Shown in pieces: positions 15,776 to 23,329 of a DNA stretch of 64,000 bases. Made by a program: the position numbers and the translations under genes. Below the pieces are notes generated by a model. It was not told where the DNA came from, searched no databases, and worked only from the letters and a program-made list of their open reading frames with translations. The DNA lies in NCBI GenBank assembly GCA_028825045.1, contig JAPKAY010000010.1:26095-90094 (forward strand). Reading direction: 5' to 3'. The first letter of the stretch is position 1. Each line of letters starts with the position of its first letter. The stretch is from Halioglobus sp. Its GTDB lineage: Bacteria; Pseudomonadota; Gammaproteobacteria; Pseudomonadales; Halieaceae.

Positions 15776-17386
15776 TTATACACGCTGATCCAGTTTAGCC
15801 AGATGTGCATAACTTTCTCGCAACTCGCGCTTAAGCACTTTTCCGATAGAGCTCTTGGGCAGGTCATCGATAAACACTAACTGACTTATACGCTGGACTT
15901 TGCCCAGCTTGGCATTGGCCCACTGCCGTAGTGATTCTTCATCACACTTAGCACTGGACTCAAGTACTACCAATGCGAGGGGCGTTTCCCCCCACTCACG
16001 ACTGGGCAGGGCGACCACTGCCGCCTCATGAATATCAGGGTGTTCCAATAGTGCCAGCTCCAAATCTGTCGCATAGATGTTGAAGCCGCCTGAGATAATC
16101 ATGTCTTTGCGACGGTCAGAAAGAAACAACCAACCGTCCTCATCAAGGTAACCGACATCGCCACTTTTGTAATACAGCAGACCCTCACTGTCATACCAGT
16201 GCATCTCGTTATTCGCTTCGGCACGATTGTGGTAGCCGTCACTCATACTGCCTGAACGTCCGACGATTTCGCCGGTTTCCCCGCTGGCTAGCTCCCCGCC
16301 CTGCTCGTCAATGATTTTTAGTGATGCGCCCGGCAACGCGGGCCCCACTGATCCCAGTTTGTCCTGTTCCCGCGCGATACTGCCGATAAACAGCGTGCCG
16401 ACGCCGCCCTCAGTCAGGCCATAAAACTCGATCAGCTCCCCTGGAAAATGATCTATCACTGCAGCTTTTAGCGCCGGACGCAGTGGCGCACTGGTACTGA
16501 ACTTAAGCTGTAGACTGCTGAGATCATAATTCGAAAAATTCTCCAGGCCCATAATGCGGTCGTATTGTACCGGCACCAACATTGCATGGCTGACGCGATG
16601 TTGCTGTATCAGTTGCAATGCGCTCTCGGCATCGAACTTTGGCATAATCAACAGTGTGCCCCCGGCACAAACCGTGGGCCACCAGGTCGTGATTGTAGTA
16701 TTTGAGTAAAGCGGTGTGGCAATCAGGGTAATCGCTTCTGCAGTAATCCCTAAATTCATGAGTCCCGTCGCCAGTGCCTGCCGCGTACGCTGGCTGTGCA
16801 CGATACCCTTGGGAATGCCGGTAGTACCGGAACTATAAATAATATTGAACTCGTCATCCCCATTCAACTCAATACCAGGGGCCACCTCGGACTGGCTGGA
16901 CAGCCAGTCTTCCAGCGCGCAAAAATGTGCGTCGCTGAAGTCAATCCCGATTAGTCCACCGGAAACAATCTGGGAGTGGTCAGCCAGAAAACTCTGTGTC
17001 ATCGCTGCCATTTCACTGGCTACAACAAATACCTTGGCATTAGAATCCCGGAGCATCAGGTCCAGACTCTGATCAGTGATCATGGACTGCAATGGCACCG
17101 CACAGGCGCCGATTACCAGTGTGGCCGCAAAGATTTCAGAATAGCTCATGCTGTTGCGCGACAACATGGCCACACGGTCACCCGGCGCAATCCCCAGCGC
17201 AATCAGCCCATTGGCCATGCGATATATACGCGCAATTGATTCCCCCCAGGTACGGCTCTCATCACCCTCTATCAGCGCCACTTTGTCCGACTGCTGCAGT
17301 CGAAAAACCTCCAGTAGCACCGGCAGGGTGAGCGCCGGGTCAAAGCCGACTTCCACTTTTTTACTAACAGCGGAGGATTCTTTCAT
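15776..17386 (-). CDS. AMP-dependent acyl-CoA synthetase/ligase, second copy
   Basis: 536 residues with ANL-family motifs: YSSGTTGIPKG, EFYGLTEGGVG, YKSGDVGYLDEDGW, DRRKDMIISGGFNIYATDLE and the C-terminal lysine in KSSIGKVLKREL. It activates a carboxylic acid as acyl-adenylate and then acyl-CoA in the cytosol. ATG 17386 fits the family start; upstream codons look untranslated and the ribosome site is weak. The gene follows the divergent ThuA-like gene and precedes the cytochrome operon by 97 bases. Sequence is clearly different from the ligase at 2283-3833, so substrates probably differ. Confidence 0.92.
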   Translation of the reverse strand: MKESSAVSKKVEVGFDPALTLPVLLEVFRLQQSDKVALIEGDESRTWGESIARIYRMANGLIALGIAPGDRVAMLSRNSMSYSEIFAATLVIGACAVPLQSMITDQSLDLMLRDSNAKVFVVASEMAAMTQSFLADHSQIVSGGLIGIDFSDAHFCALEDWLSSQSEVAPGIELNGDDEFNIIYSSGTTGIPKGIVHSQRTRQALATGLMNLGITAEAITLIATPLYSNTTITTWWPTVCAGGTLLIMPKFDAESALQLIQQHRVSHAMLVPVQYDRIMGLENFSNYDLSSLQLKFSTSAPLRPALKAAVIDHFPGELIEFYGLTEGGVGTLFIGSIAREQDKLGSVGPALPGASLKIIDEQGGELASGETGEIVGRSGSMSDGYHNRAEANNEMHWYDSEGLLYYKSGDVGYLDEDGWLFLSDRRKDMIISGGFNIYATDLELALLEHPDIHEAAVVALPSREWGETPLALVVLESSAKCDEESLRQWANAKLGKVQRISQLVFIDDLPKSSIGKVLKRELRESYAHLAKLDQRV

Positions 17387-17534
17387 ACAGTTTAAATCTC
17401 GATTGATTGCGGAGACATTTTTTCCGATACTGTACGGGTTTGCGGCTCGCATTCAAAGGGTTACTGACGAAGCCTGTAGTGTCTGCGCCAATGACTTCAA
17501 TATCAGAGTCGGACCCGCCAATAAGGAAGCTGTT

Positions 17535-18524
17535 ATGCGTCATGCACTATTGACTCTCACAATACTGTTTTTTTCAGCGATGATTTTACCGGGTAAGCAG
17601 GCCATTGCCGGCGAACCCCTCAAAGCCCTAATCCTGACAAGTCCTGGTGTCTATCACAATTACGAATACCAGACGCACGCCCTGGCACAGGGCATTGTCA
17701 AGCACGCCAATGTCAAATTCGACGTCTCCCTGGCGGAACTGGAGCGCTGGAAAACCTCTGACTATTCTGAGGGCTACGACGTCCTTATCTACAATATCTG
17801 CATGGCAGACAACACCGATGCAGCACTGATTGCCAATATGCGGCGCCAAACTGAGCAACTCGGCGTCCCCGCCTTATTTATTCACTGCACCATGCATTCG
17901 TTTCGGGAAACACAATGGTGGTGGCCGCTGTTTGGACTAAAGACCAATGCACATGAATCAATGCGTCCCCTGACACAAGATCAAGAACAGGTGCACCCTG
18001 TTCTTAGCGGTATCCCCGCCCAGTGGACGGTTGGAGACGACGAGTTGTATCTCAATCTTGAATTTGACGCCGAGCCACTACTGAGCTCAGTGGGAGAGGA
18101 TGGCGAACCCCACGTCACCGCCTGGTTGGCTTATCCGGGCAACGTACCCGTGTTTGGGACAACGCTAGGGCACAGTGACGAGACGATCAAAGACCCCCTG
18201 TTTCAGCGACTCATTGCCAATGCCTTGTTATTTGTCACCGGCAGCCTATCCGCAGCTGACATGCCGGCGGCCAATTTGGAGCCGGATGGTCAGGGGCTCG
18301 ATATCTTTGACAAGTTTTCCGCTCCCCAGAAGACAACGTTTCTTGGGGAAGAAGGCCAGGAATGCGCGTTTCGCCGCCTTGCGGTTGCAGCAGCGCCCTG
18401 TTTCCTGGGTTGTATTTTCAACCCCGTCGAGTGGGGTGATGACACTCGCGCCTGCAAAAAGGCCTGCGAAACGGGCTTACCCACGCCAGACGAACTCATT
18501 GCAGACTGCACCCCCCGGACCTGA
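17535..18524 (+). CDS. Secreted ThuA-like protein
   Basis: 329 residues with a Sec signal peptide (cleavage near A-I-A-G, about residue 26). The mature part begins KALILTSPGVYHNYEYQ and continues with YDVLIYNICMADNTD, FIHCTMHSFRE and WTVGDDELYLN; the ordering matches ThuA domains (class I glutamine-amidotransferase-like fold used in trehalose and keto-sugar catabolism). The C-terminal 60 residues carry six cysteines, suggesting disulfides in the periplasm. AAGGAAG stands six bases before ATG 17535. A weak hairpin follows at 18542. Substrate unknown. Confidence 0.8.
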   Translation: MRHALLTLTILFFSAMILPGKQAIAGEPLKALILTSPGVYHNYEYQTHALAQGIVKHANVKFDVSLAELERWKTSDYSEGYDVLIYNICMADNTDAALIANMRRQTEQLGVPALFIHCTMHSFRETQWWWPLFGLKTNAHESMRPLTQDQEQVHPVLSGIPAQWTVGDDELYLNLEFDAEPLLSSVGEDGEPHVTAWLAYPGNVPVFGTTLGHSDETIKDPLFQRLIANALLFVTGSLSAADMPAANLEPDGQGLDIFDKFSAPQKTTFLGEEGQECAFRRLAVAAAPCFLGCIFNPVEWGDDTRACKKACETGLPTPDELIADCTPRT

Positions 18525-18541
18525 ACCCGACTCAAATCAAC

Positions 18542-18571
18542 AATAAAATCAGGTTTGACTGTTTTATTTTT
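18542..18571 (+). terminator. A/T-rich hairpin after the ThuA-like gene
   Basis: AATAAAATCAG and CTGTTTTATT pair with one bulged base around the loop GTTTGA and run into TTT. It starts 18 bases past the stop. The stem is weak, so termination is likely partial. Confidence 0.4.
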
Positions 18572-18594
18572 AACCTTCATACTTCCCAGCCTCA

Positions 18595-18755
18595 CATGAG
18601 GACTACCTCATGAACTCGACAACTCTCACTCCAAGAGCATGGATGTGTAAGCCGTTGGAGTTGTCCTGGCACAGGCAACAACTATTGCACAGGCGAGCGT
18701 GCGGCCAGCCGGGCACTCCGAGCGTTTAACCCCTGCCGAAAGCTACCCTCTTTCG
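18595..18755 (+). ncRNA. Highly structured untranslated stretch between the ThuA-like and P450 genes
   Basis: Several inverted repeats crowd this 160-base stretch: CATGAGG/CCTCATG (18595-18601 with 18606-18612, four-base loop); GACAACTC (18618-18625) with GAGTTGTC (18658-18665); ACTCCAA (18628-18634) with TTGGAGT (18655-18661); CCTG/CAGG just after; and CGAAAG/CTTTCG (18737-18742 with 18750-18755). The second and third pairings share the same right arm and so exclude one another, as in attenuators. No protein frame with a ribosome site is seen. It may be a P450 5' leader or an independent small RNA; the type given is provisional. Confidence 0.35.
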
Positions 18756-18847
18756 CCAGAGATTCACCTGCGCACTAACGGTGTGAACACTTTGTCGTAA
18801 TCTTGCATTCCATACATTTTATTTACATTGAGAAATAGGAAAAAACC

Positions 18848-20104
18848 GTGACTGCACCTACCACCAATGATAACCGCGCCCTCGCCGATATGCCGCTGTT
18901 TGATACTGCCACGCTCAAATGCCCCTACCACTTCGACAAAACCCTGCGTACCGAAGCGCCTGTTTATCAGGATCCAGATTCGGGCGTCTTTGTGGTCTCC
19001 ACCTACGAACTGGTCAGGGAAGCGCACAAGAACGATGCGGTGTTCTCCAATGAGTTCACACTGGCACTGGGATCGGCCGCGAAGCTGGACCCGGATATAA
19101 AAGCTGCAATGGCAAAAACATACAACCTGGGTAAAGGCACTCTGCTCACGGTGGATGATCCTGAACACAAAATGTACCGCGATACGGTAAGAGACTTCTT
19201 TCTGGCCAAGAATATTGAACACTACCGTCCCTGGATTAATGATCTGGCCGACCGCCTCGTTAGCGAAATACCCGACGGACAGCCTTACAATTTTATCGAG
19301 GGATTTTCTCGTCCGCTCCCGTTGTCAGTGATCATGCACGTGTTGGGCATTCCGCTTGATTTGTTCGACGAGGCGTTCAAATGGACGGTAGCAAACGTCA
19401 ACGTTCTGTCGCAAGTCTCGGACAAGCAGGCGCTACTGGACGCCCATGGTGCCGTCAAAGAAGAATACGACTGGTTCGTCACCGCACTCGACGCACGCCG
19501 GGCTAGCCCTCGGGACGACCTCCTTAACCTGGTGGCACACGCAACAGTTGAGGGACGCCAACTGACGATCGAAGAACAATTGGGTCACTGCACACAATTT
19601 CTGGTTGCGGGCAACGAAACCACTACCGCGACATTGGCGGAGGGTATTCGGCAACTGTGCCTGAACCCCGAACAGGAAGCTGCCGTGCGTAATGACCTTA
19701 CACTGATCCCCAACCTGGTCGAAGAAACACTGCGCCTGGCAACACCCACATCCAACATGTGGCGCATGACGAAAGCCGATTACACACTTGGCGATACGGC
19801 TATTCCCAAGGGCAGCATGGTATTGCTCAAGTACTTTTCTTCCAACCACGACGAGTCTATGTTCGAAGAACCCATGGCATTTGACGTAACCCGATCCAAT
19901 GCCAAACGCCACATTGCGTTTGGGTTCGGCAGTCACGTGTGTATCGGCCAGCACCTCTCACGACTGGAGATGACAGTCGCGTGGGAGAAATTATTCGCCG
20001 GCACTACGGGTATGCGCCTGGATTGCGCACCCGAAGATCTTGAATACATGCCCAATATTCTGTTACGTGGCCTGGAAGAACTTCCGGTAGTTTTCGAAAG
20101 ATAG
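18848..20104 (+). CDS. Cytochrome P450, soluble bacterial type (first)
   Basis: A 418-residue heme monooxygenase without a membrane anchor. The I-helix oxygen motif is A-G-N-E-T-T (residues 254-259), the K-helix E-x-x-R is E293/R296, and the heme loop F-G-F-G-S-H-V-C-I-G places the ligand Cys at 365. Such P450s hydroxylate hydrophobic substrates using ferredoxin electrons; no ferredoxin or reductase gene is adjacent. The start is GTG 18848, after AGGA eight to nine bases upstream; no better ATG is in frame. It ends before a strong bidirectional terminator at 20163. Confidence 0.95.
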   Translation: MTAPTTNDNRALADMPLFDTATLKCPYHFDKTLRTEAPVYQDPDSGVFVVSTYELVREAHKNDAVFSNEFTLALGSAAKLDPDIKAAMAKTYNLGKGTLLTVDDPEHKMYRDTVRDFFLAKNIEHYRPWINDLADRLVSEIPDGQPYNFIEGFSRPLPLSVIMHVLGIPLDLFDEAFKWTVANVNVLSQVSDKQALLDAHGAVKEEYDWFVTALDARRASPRDDLLNLVAHATVEGRQLTIEEQLGHCTQFLVAGNETTTATLAEGIRQLCLNPEQEAAVRNDLTLIPNLVEETLRLATPTSNMWRMTKADYTLGDTAIPKGSMVLLKYFSSNHDESMFEEPMAFDVTRSNAKRHIAFGFGSHVCIGQHLSRLEMTVAWEKLFAGTTGMRLDCAPEDLEYMPNILLRGLEELPVVFER

Positions 20105-20162
20105 CCGGGCAGACCGACGTCGTGGCGCAACAATAGTCGTTCAATCGGTGCGTAGCGCGCAC

Positions 20163-20190
20163 AAAAAAAGCCCGCTCGTGCGGGCTTTTT
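20163..20190. terminator. Bidirectional intrinsic terminator
   Basis: AAAAAGCCCGC, loop TCGT, GCGGGCTTTTT: a perfect GC-rich stem (20170-20175 with 20180-20185) flanked by an A-run and a T-run, so it serves both the P450 gene from the left and the minus-strand sulfatase gene from the right. Confidence 0.92.
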
Positions 20191-20205
20191 CATGCCTGAT
20201 ACAAA

Positions 20206-21735
20206 TTACTTCACATTCAGATAGCGGTCAGTCAGCTTGTCGATAGACCATGAATCAGGTTTTTGGCTGGGCGGGTACTCGTTGAATGTGGACAGGAACT
20301 GCGACATTACTGCTACCCCCCTGTAACCTTGTGGCGCTTTGTCGATTAGCCAGTCCCAATAGGTATTGGAATTGTGATCAGCCCGTTCGAAAGGGTCCCG
20401 ACGCAGGTGGAAGATCTTGAACATGCGCAGCGTGACGAAGGGTTCTGCCCACAACGCCATTGTCTTTGCCCGGTTCTCAGCAAAAACCAGCTTCCAGTCA
20501 CCTACCCTGATACCCACCGGCATACCGCTGTCTTCCAAATAGATATACTCACGACGTGGCGCTTTCTCAACCTCACCGGTCAGGTAGGGTAAGAAGTTGT
20601 ATCCATCCAGGTGGAGTTTTGAGTTCTTGCTGCCAATCTTTCTGCCTTTGAGTAAGTCCTTCTTCAGGCTGGTATCGCCCGCAACCGCGGCAAACGTGGG
20701 CATCCAGTCGAGATGCGCCATGACCTCATTGGAGATTTGCCCCGGCTCGATCTTCGCCGGCCAGCGCACCATGGCGGGCACTCGGTAAGCGCCCTCCCAA
20801 TTGGTGTTCTTCTCACTGCGAAAGGGTGTTACTCCGGAATCCGGCCAGGTATTGAAGTGCACACCGTTATCGGTGGAATAGAACACTAACGTGTTGTCTG
20901 CGATCTTTAGTTGGTCCAGCTGATCGAGCATCTGGCCGACCAGCTTGTCGTGAGCCACCATGACATCATTATAAAAGCCCTGGCCGGAGAGCCCGACATT
21001 CTTGGCGGCGATATGCGTACGGAAGTGCATGCCTGTGGTGTTCAGCCACACGAAAAAGGGTTTATCAGCCTTGACGGCCTTGTCGATGAATTTCTTCGCG
21101 CCCGCTACAAATTCCTCGTCGACTGTTTCCATTCGTTTGCGTGTCAGCGCGCCAGTATCCTCGATGCGGCCATCTGCATAGGAGTGGATCACACCACGAG
21201 GGCCAAACATTTTTCGAAATGCCGGGTCGGTTGGGTAATCGGGATCCTCAGGCTCTTCTTCCGCATTTAGGTGGTAAAGGTTGCCGAAGAATTCATCGAA
21301 GCCATGGTTGGTGGGCAGGAAGATGTCCTGGTCACCCAGATGGTTCTTGCCGAACTGACCCGTCGTATAACCCTGTGTTTTAAGCACTTCAGCGATCGTA
21401 ATATCCCGGTCGAGCAGGCCAAGTTCGGAACCGGGCAGGCCTACCTTGGTTAACCCGGTACGCAATCCCGATTGGCCGGTGATAAAGGTCGACCGACCGG
21501 CGGTGCAACTCTGATCGCCGTAATAGTCGGTAAAGCGAATGCCCTCGTCGGCGATGCGATCAATATTAGGCGTGTGATAACCCATGATACCGTCACTGTA
21601 GGCACTGATATTGGTGATACCAATGTCGTCTCCCCAGATCACCAGGATATTAGGCTTGTCAGCGGCTTGGGCCTGCAGGGTAATGCCCGCAGCTAGAATC
21701 AGTAGCATTGCCGCGAGTGCAGATTGATACGTCAT
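20206..21735 (-). CDS. Arylsulfatase-type sulfatase, periplasmic
   Basis: 509 residues with a signal peptide (cleavage after A-Q-A, about residue 24). It opens K-P-N-I-L-V-I-W-G-D-D-I-G, giving the metal aspartates, and has the C-T-A-G-R sulfatase signature at Cys77, whose cysteine must become formylglycine. Downstream are GKNHLGD, WLNTTGMHFRTH and YSTDNGVHFNTWPD, the usual metal and substrate residues. Enzymes with this layout hydrolyse sulfate esters. GGAG lies about six bases before ATG 21735. No maturation enzyme is in the window. It stands alone between a terminator and a DUF1080 gene 214 bases upstream. Confidence 0.92.
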   Translation of the reverse strand: MTYQSALAAMLLILAAGITLQAQAADKPNILVIWGDDIGITNISAYSDGIMGYHTPNIDRIADEGIRFTDYYGDQSCTAGRSTFITGQSGLRTGLTKVGLPGSELGLLDRDITIAEVLKTQGYTTGQFGKNHLGDQDIFLPTNHGFDEFFGNLYHLNAEEEPEDPDYPTDPAFRKMFGPRGVIHSYADGRIEDTGALTRKRMETVDEEFVAGAKKFIDKAVKADKPFFVWLNTTGMHFRTHIAAKNVGLSGQGFYNDVMVAHDKLVGQMLDQLDQLKIADNTLVFYSTDNGVHFNTWPDSGVTPFRSEKNTNWEGAYRVPAMVRWPAKIEPGQISNEVMAHLDWMPTFAAVAGDTSLKKDLLKGRKIGSKNSKLHLDGYNFLPYLTGEVEKAPRREYIYLEDSGMPVGIRVGDWKLVFAENRAKTMALWAEPFVTLRMFKIFHLRRDPFERADHNSNTYWDWLIDKAPQGYRGVAVMSQFLSTFNEYPPSQKPDSWSIDKLTDRYLNVK

Positions 21736-21799
21736 GGTATCTCCGTTATTGAAAGTATGGTGCAATTGCTAGCTTCCTGGCTGTTGAAGCTGCTCATGC

Positions 21800-21825
21800 C
21801 TCTATCAAATAGAGACATTGTGTCT
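21800..21825. repeat. Two overlapping inverted repeats upstream of the sulfatase gene
   Basis: CTCTAT-CAA-ATAGAG (21800-21814) and AGACA-TTG-TGTCT (21813-21825) are both perfect and share two bases. They lie 65-90 bases before the minus-strand start at 21735, where an operator or leader hairpin would be expected. No regulator is known. Confidence 0.35.
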
Positions 21826-21949
21826 GAGACAGTATGGTACAGATACCCCAGGATTCAAAAATTTCTGAAAAATAACCGTGCTCGCGCTAATCGAGCAGCG
21901 CCAGCTTTCACCCCAAGCTATGGCCCTGCTGCTCCAAGCCCATGCAAAA

Positions 21950-22672
21950 CTAAAACTCCCGTACACGGATATTGCGGAACCAGACCTTGTCCCAGTGGTC
22001 CTGTAAACCAATGTGCCCCTTAAACAAACTACCGTAGGCCGGACGACCAGCGAACTTGCTGTTGAGATAGAGCGTACGCCACGCGTCACTACCCTGCTCA
22101 AAGCTCACTGTTTTGCGATCATTCAACCAAAATTCAACGTGGGAGCCGTGGGCGATTATATGCACATGATTCCAGTCGCCAACGGGTGCACTGGTGTCGT
22201 GGTCCGGGGCGATCATATCGTAATAGGCGCCGGCTCTATGGCTGGGATCTTTAGCGTCGGAATGACCGATGTTATCCAGAACCTGCATTTCATAGCCCGT
22301 GTGGTGGATGCTGCTGGCAGATTCATCCCCGCGAATAAATATTCCACTGTTACCGGAATCACTGATGCGCCAGTCGAGTTTTAGCTCAAAGTCTGCGAAT
22401 TGGCCGCGCGTAATGAGATCACCACCCATCCCTACCCGGGTCAGGCAGCCCTGTTCCACCGCCCACCCAGAATTGACGTCCTCTTCCCGGTAACTGCGCC
22501 ATTGCGATAGGGTGGAGCCATCGAATAACAGGCGCCAGCCGGCCGCCTGTTCCTGCTGCGTCAGCGCATTGACACATTCACCCGGGGCGATCATTTCTTC
22601 GCTGCAGCCAGCCAGTAATAGAGCCGCCATTAGAGCCGTGAATTGCCTGGCATGTCGTTTGAAAGCAGCCAT
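21950..22672 (-). CDS. DUF1080 (3-keto-disaccharide hydrolase-type) lipoprotein
   Basis: 240 residues with lipobox L-L-A-G-C (Cys22) and one jelly-roll domain. The landmarks G-W-R-L-L-F-D-G-S-T-L-S-Q-W, D-F-E-L-K-L-D-W-R-I, GNSGIFIRGDES and the Y-E-M-Q-V-L-D-N segment are diagnostic of DUF1080, several members of which cleave 3-keto-glycosides. The lipid anchor places it in the outer or inner membrane facing the periplasm. The sulfatase downstream is on the same strand, 214 bases away, so co-transcription is possible but not tight. Confidence 0.88.
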   Translation of the reverse strand: MAAFKRHARQFTALMAALLLAGCSEEMIAPGECVNALTQQEQAAGWRLLFDGSTLSQWRSYREEDVNSGWAVEQGCLTRVGMGGDLITRGQFADFELKLDWRISDSGNSGIFIRGDESASSIHHTGYEMQVLDNIGHSDAKDPSHRAGAYYDMIAPDHDTSAPVGDWNHVHIIAHGSHVEFWLNDRKTVSFEQGSDAWRTLYLNSKFAGRPAYGSLFKGHIGLQDHWDKVWFRNIRVREF

Positions 22673-22946
22673 CTATCACCCCATCAAAATTTCCTGACAA
22701 TCAATTTTTACAATCCAAGCACCGCGTTAGATTGGCATTTCCTTGATTATTCTCGCAATACACACCCAGCCTCGTAAGCTGCTCCAGCTCGCTATTGCTT
22801 ACCGGAAGACCTGCAGTTTCAAGCAGAATAAAACCCCGAACGGGACATTCAAAAAACGGGTCGATGTGGCTCCTCCTTATTATCGGCAATGCCCGGTACA
22901 ATGCCAGTAACTGCCTGGCGCATTGCAAACTAAAGACCAATAAACC

Positions 22947-23303
22947 ATGCTCTTTACATTCCTGAATCTGGCTTTTTTCGCCGCTTTTGCACTTTCTGCA
23001 GTGGTCCAGTACAACGACCCGGATGCCCTGATGTGGGTTGCAGTCTACCTCGCGGCAGCCTTGATGTGCCTGCTGCAGTATCGAAACATAAGACTCCCTT
23101 GGCTATGCTCTGCGCTGTTCGTGATTGCCCTTGCCTGGATCACAACATTACTAACCGGCATTGTCGGATCGGTCTCGATCGGGGCAGTCTTCAAGTCAAT
23201 CAGCATGCAAAGCGAGGCAGTAGAAGAAGCCCGCGAAATCGGCGGCCTCGCGCTTGTGGCACTCTGGGCTGGCGTCCTCATCTACTACCAGCGCCCCAGC
23301 TGA
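22947..23303 (+). CDS. TMEM220-like small membrane protein
   Basis: 118 residues with four hydrophobic helices. The Q-Y-N-D-P-D-A-L-M-W motif at about residues 21-30 is the signature of the transmembrane 220 family, found in eukaryotes and many marine bacteria, function unknown. ATG 22947 has no strong ribosome site. It is the only plus-strand gene in a long minus-strand run. The 274 bases on its left (22673-22946) show no convincing gene. Confidence 0.8.
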   Translation: MLFTFLNLAFFAAFALSAVVQYNDPDALMWVAVYLAAALMCLLQYRNIRLPWLCSALFVIALAWITTLLTGIVGSVSIGAVFKSISMQSEAVEEAREIGGLALVALWAGVLIYYQRPS

Positions 23304-23329
23304 CTAGTACCTACTACTGCCTGACATCT

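Noticed and set aside
22701..22940. 79-codon minus-strand frame between DUF1080 and TMEM220 genes
   Set aside because: No ribosome site or family resemblance; occupies the region expected to carry promoters.
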